Part shown: positions 62,183 to 64,000 of the stretch, in pieces
Position numbering within the stretch: the first letter of the stretch is position 1
Layout of the letters: the number at the start of each line of letters is the position of its first letter
DNA from: CADEDV01 sp964412375
GTDB taxonomy: Bacteria; Bacteroidota; Bacteroidia; Chitinophagales; Chitinophagaceae
Length of the DNA: 64,000 nucleotides
Assembly (NCBI GenBank): GCA_964412375.1
Contig: CAYPOD010000005.1
Location: 62,001 to 126,000 of the forward strand
Direction of reading: 5' to 3'
Program-made: the position numbers and the translations under genes
Notes under the pieces: generated by a model
Database searches by the model: none
What the model was told of the DNA's origin: nothing
What the model saw: only the letters and a program-made list of their open reading frames with translations

Positions 62183-63181
62183 ATGTACCGTATCTTTTTC
62201 AGGAGCTGTGTTATCATTGTTGTGTCAGTTTTTTTCAGCAGTTGGGGTTTCCTGGTGCATCGCACCGTGCACCAACTTGCAGTGTATCAGCTTCCCTCAT
62301 CCATTCAGCCTTTCTTTTATAACCATATGGAGTACCTGGTGCAACATTCGGTGAGACCGGATCAGCGCCGCAATGATGACAGTACCGAAGCGCCAAAACA
62401 TTTCATAGACCTGGAAGTGTTTGGCGATTCAGCCGCCTGGAAAATGCCTTTCAAATGGGAAGATGCGGTGCGAATTCATACAAAAGACAGCCTGGTTAAA
62501 TATGGATATGTTCCTTTTCATATTACCACGATGAAAAACAGGCTGACGAATGCATTCCGCTCAGGCAGCAGGGACAGCATTTTATTTTATGCTGCCGATT
62601 TGGGTCATTACATTGGTGATGCCAATGTGCCATTGCACACGTCACTCAATTATGACGGCCAGCTGACCAATCAGAAAGGATTACACAGCCTTTGGGAGTC
62701 CATGATACCCGAGATCGAAATAGAACAATACAAACTTTACAACAGTAAAAAAGCAAAATATATTGCTAACCCTGAGCAAGCAGTCTGGAATTGTATTCGC
62801 CGGGCACACCAACTGTTGCCGGCTGTGTTTGAAAAAGAAATAGAAGCTTCTAAGGATTTTACGGACTCTTCTAAATTCAGGACACAGGTACGCAGGGGAA
62901 GGGAAGTGAAGTCATTTTCTTCTGCATTTGCAAAAGCCTATAGCAAACAATTGGGTAAAACGATCAACGATCAGTTACTCCATTCCGCACAAATGATCGC
63001 TGATTTCTGGTATACAGCATGGGTGGATGCGGGTAAGCCTGATCTTTCCGGGCTGATGACTATTCCGCATGGAAAAGAGCAAAAGCAACAATTGAAACAA
63101 GAATTGAAAGCCTGGAAAAACAATGAACTGATTGCAAAGAAACTGCTTATTGCCCGCAAGCAGGCGCCAGAACAGCCGTGA
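62183..63181 (+). CDS. Zinc-dependent phospholipase C / S1-P1 nuclease-like secreted protein
   Basis: A 332-residue protein. The signal peptide ends near FFSS, so the mature chain would start WGFLVHRTVHQLA, with the N-terminal Trp and His that bind zinc in PLC and S1/P1 nucleases. Further ligands are in HFIDLE, FYAADLGHYIGDANVPLHTS and GLHSLWES. All-helical throughout. Whether it cuts phospholipid or nucleic acid is not clear; the short form fits the zinc-dependent PLC group better. Its last 35 bases overlap the 3' end of the opposing flavoprotein gene. Confidence 0.85.
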   Translation: MYRIFFRSCVIIVVSVFFSSWGFLVHRTVHQLAVYQLPSSIQPFFYNHMEYLVQHSVRPDQRRNDDSTEAPKHFIDLEVFGDSAAWKMPFKWEDAVRIHTKDSLVKYGYVPFHITTMKNRLTNAFRSGSRDSILFYAADLGHYIGDANVPLHTSLNYDGQLTNQKGLHSLWESMIPEIEIEQYKLYNSKKAKYIANPEQAVWNCIRRAHQLLPAVFEKEIEASKDFTDSSKFRTQVRRGREVKSFSSAFAKAYSKQLGKTINDQLLHSAQMIADFWYTAWVDAGKPDLSGLMTIPHGKEQKQQLKQELKAWKNNELIAKKLLIARKQAPEQP

Positions 63182-64000
63182 TCATTTCCGCCACTCTCTC
63201 TCCATCCATCGCTGCGCTGACAATGCCACCGGCATAACCTGCCCCTTCTGCACAGGGATATAAATTTTCTGCCTGCGGATGCTGCAATGTTACCTGATGC
63301 CGGGGAATGCGGACCGGCGAAGAAGTTCTTGATTCTGTGGCCACAACAACGGCCTCATTGCTGAAATATCCTCTCATTTTTTTGCCAAATTCTTTAAACG
63401 CCTGCTGAAGCCTTGAATGAATAAACTCCGGCAGCACCTCTTTCAGTTCTACAGATTGAATGCCGGGAAGGTAAGAGCAGGAAGGAAGGGTAGATGATAA
63501 TTTTTGGGTTGAAAAGTCAACCATCCTTTGAGCAGGCGCAACAAATTTTCCACCCCCTGCAGCAAAAGCTTTTTGCTCCACTGCCTGCTGAAAATGCATT
63601 AACAGCAAAGGATCTTTTTCATTTTTTGTTTTGAGATAGGTCCAGGCGTCTTTTTGTTCCACCGTCACCACAATTCCGCTGTTGGCATATGGATTATTTC
63701 TTTTGGAAGGGCTCCAGCCGTTCACTACCAGTTCGCCAGGAGAAGTAGCCGCAGGTTCAATGATACCGCCGGGACACATACAAAAGGAAAAAACGCCTTT
63801 CCCTTCCACCTGTTGCACCAGGCTGTAAGATGCTGGCGGCAAAAAAGGATCTCTTAAAGTGCAGTGATATTGCGAACTATCAATTAATGACTGCGGATGC
63901 TCTACTCTCACACCAAGGGCAAAGGGTTTTGCCTCAACCAGCAGTTGTTTGTCATACAGCAATTGAAATATATCACGGGCAGAATGTCCTGTGGCTAGAA
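63147..64000 (-). CDS. COG2509-type FAD-dependent dehydrogenase, 3' part
   Basis: The frame is open past base 64000, so only the last 284 or so residues are visible; no true start is in the window. ATGHSARDIFQLL at the edge is the hallmark of the COG2509 flavoproteins. FSFCMCPGGIIEPA, NGWSPSKRNNPYANSG and the C-terminal FAD-binding end LYPCAEGAGYAGGIVSAAMDG (as YPCAEGAGYAGGIVSAAM) confirm it. Such proteins are soluble and of unknown substrate. It overlaps the opposing phospholipase-like gene by 35 bases. Confidence 0.92.
   Translation of the reverse strand, partial: LATGHSARDIFQLLYDKQLLVEAKPFALGVRVEHPQSLIDSSQYHCTLRDPFLPPASYSLVQQVEGKGVFSFCMCPGGIIEPAATSPGELVVNGWSPSKRNNPYANSGIVVTVEQKDAWTYLKTKNEKDPLLLMHFQQAVEQKAFAAGGGKFVAPAQRMVDFSTQKLSSTLPSCSYLPGIQSVELKEVLPEFIHSRLQQAFKEFGKKMRGYFSNEAVVVATESRTSSPVRIPRHQVTLQHPQAENLYPCAEGAGYAGGIVSAAMDGERVAEMITAVLAPACGQ

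Overview
The window looks like chromosome of a member of the Bacteroidota, most likely a Chitinophagaceae-type bacterium. Support comes from the murD-ftsW-murG-murC-ftsQ-ftsA-ftsZ cluster without ddl, C-terminal sorting domains of the type IX secretion system, DUF4293- and DUF6427-type proteins, two-component sensors with NarL-type kinase cores, and promoters of the TTTG-N17-21-TAnnTTTG kind. The genus is not resolved. A run of exactly 100 N at 48371-48470 shows a draft scaffold. No tRNA, rRNA, CRISPR array or prophage was seen. Layout: 1-8919 holds the cell-wall and division cluster (murD 3' part to ftsZ), closed by an intrinsic terminator. 9131-12520 (minus) holds purQ, a polytopic membrane protein and a secreted protein of unknown function. 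12829-18788 holds the K+ transporter kup, two related membrane-anchored alpha/beta hydrolases on either side of a lipoprotein, and an LD-carboxypeptidase. 18891-25971 holds metG under a near-consensus promoter, then a three-gene unit of a giant AsmA-like protein, an OB-fold protein and a YceI protein, probably concerned with lipid handling in the envelope. 25974-32732 holds an orphan PAS kinase, a FadN-type beta-oxidation enzyme behind two MarR-like palindromes, a small unknown protein, a leaderless metzincin-like protease and a TIGR01777 epimerase. 32864-41234 holds an ABC exporter pair, a free-standing DsbD alpha domain beside a full DsbD whose own alpha domain has no cysteines, an ECF sigma factor and uvrA. 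41562-50606 holds a T9SS cargo protein, a DUF4293 protein, and a minus-strand run of beta-helix protein, PKD/T9SS protein, ligand-sensor kinase and NarL response regulator. 50853-52164 is an IS110-family element with a structured non-coding region that is a candidate bridge RNA. 52200-64000 holds a VOC protein, a cation/proton antiporter, a small conserved protein, glyA, a sugar nucleotidyltransferase, a nitronate monooxygenase, a 16-residue-repeat coiled-coil protein under a promoter interlocked with two palindromic operators, an ABC-2 exporter pair, a zinc phospholipase C-like protein and the 3' part of a COG2509 flavoprotein. The best candidates for something undescribed are the IS110 RNA locus, the operator-controlled coiled-coil gene, the DsbD pair that divides its domains, the AsmA/OB/YceI unit, and a recurring TTCA-loop hairpin in the 5' leaders of murC, glyA and the nucleotidyltransferase gene. 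All functions are inferred from sequence reading alone.
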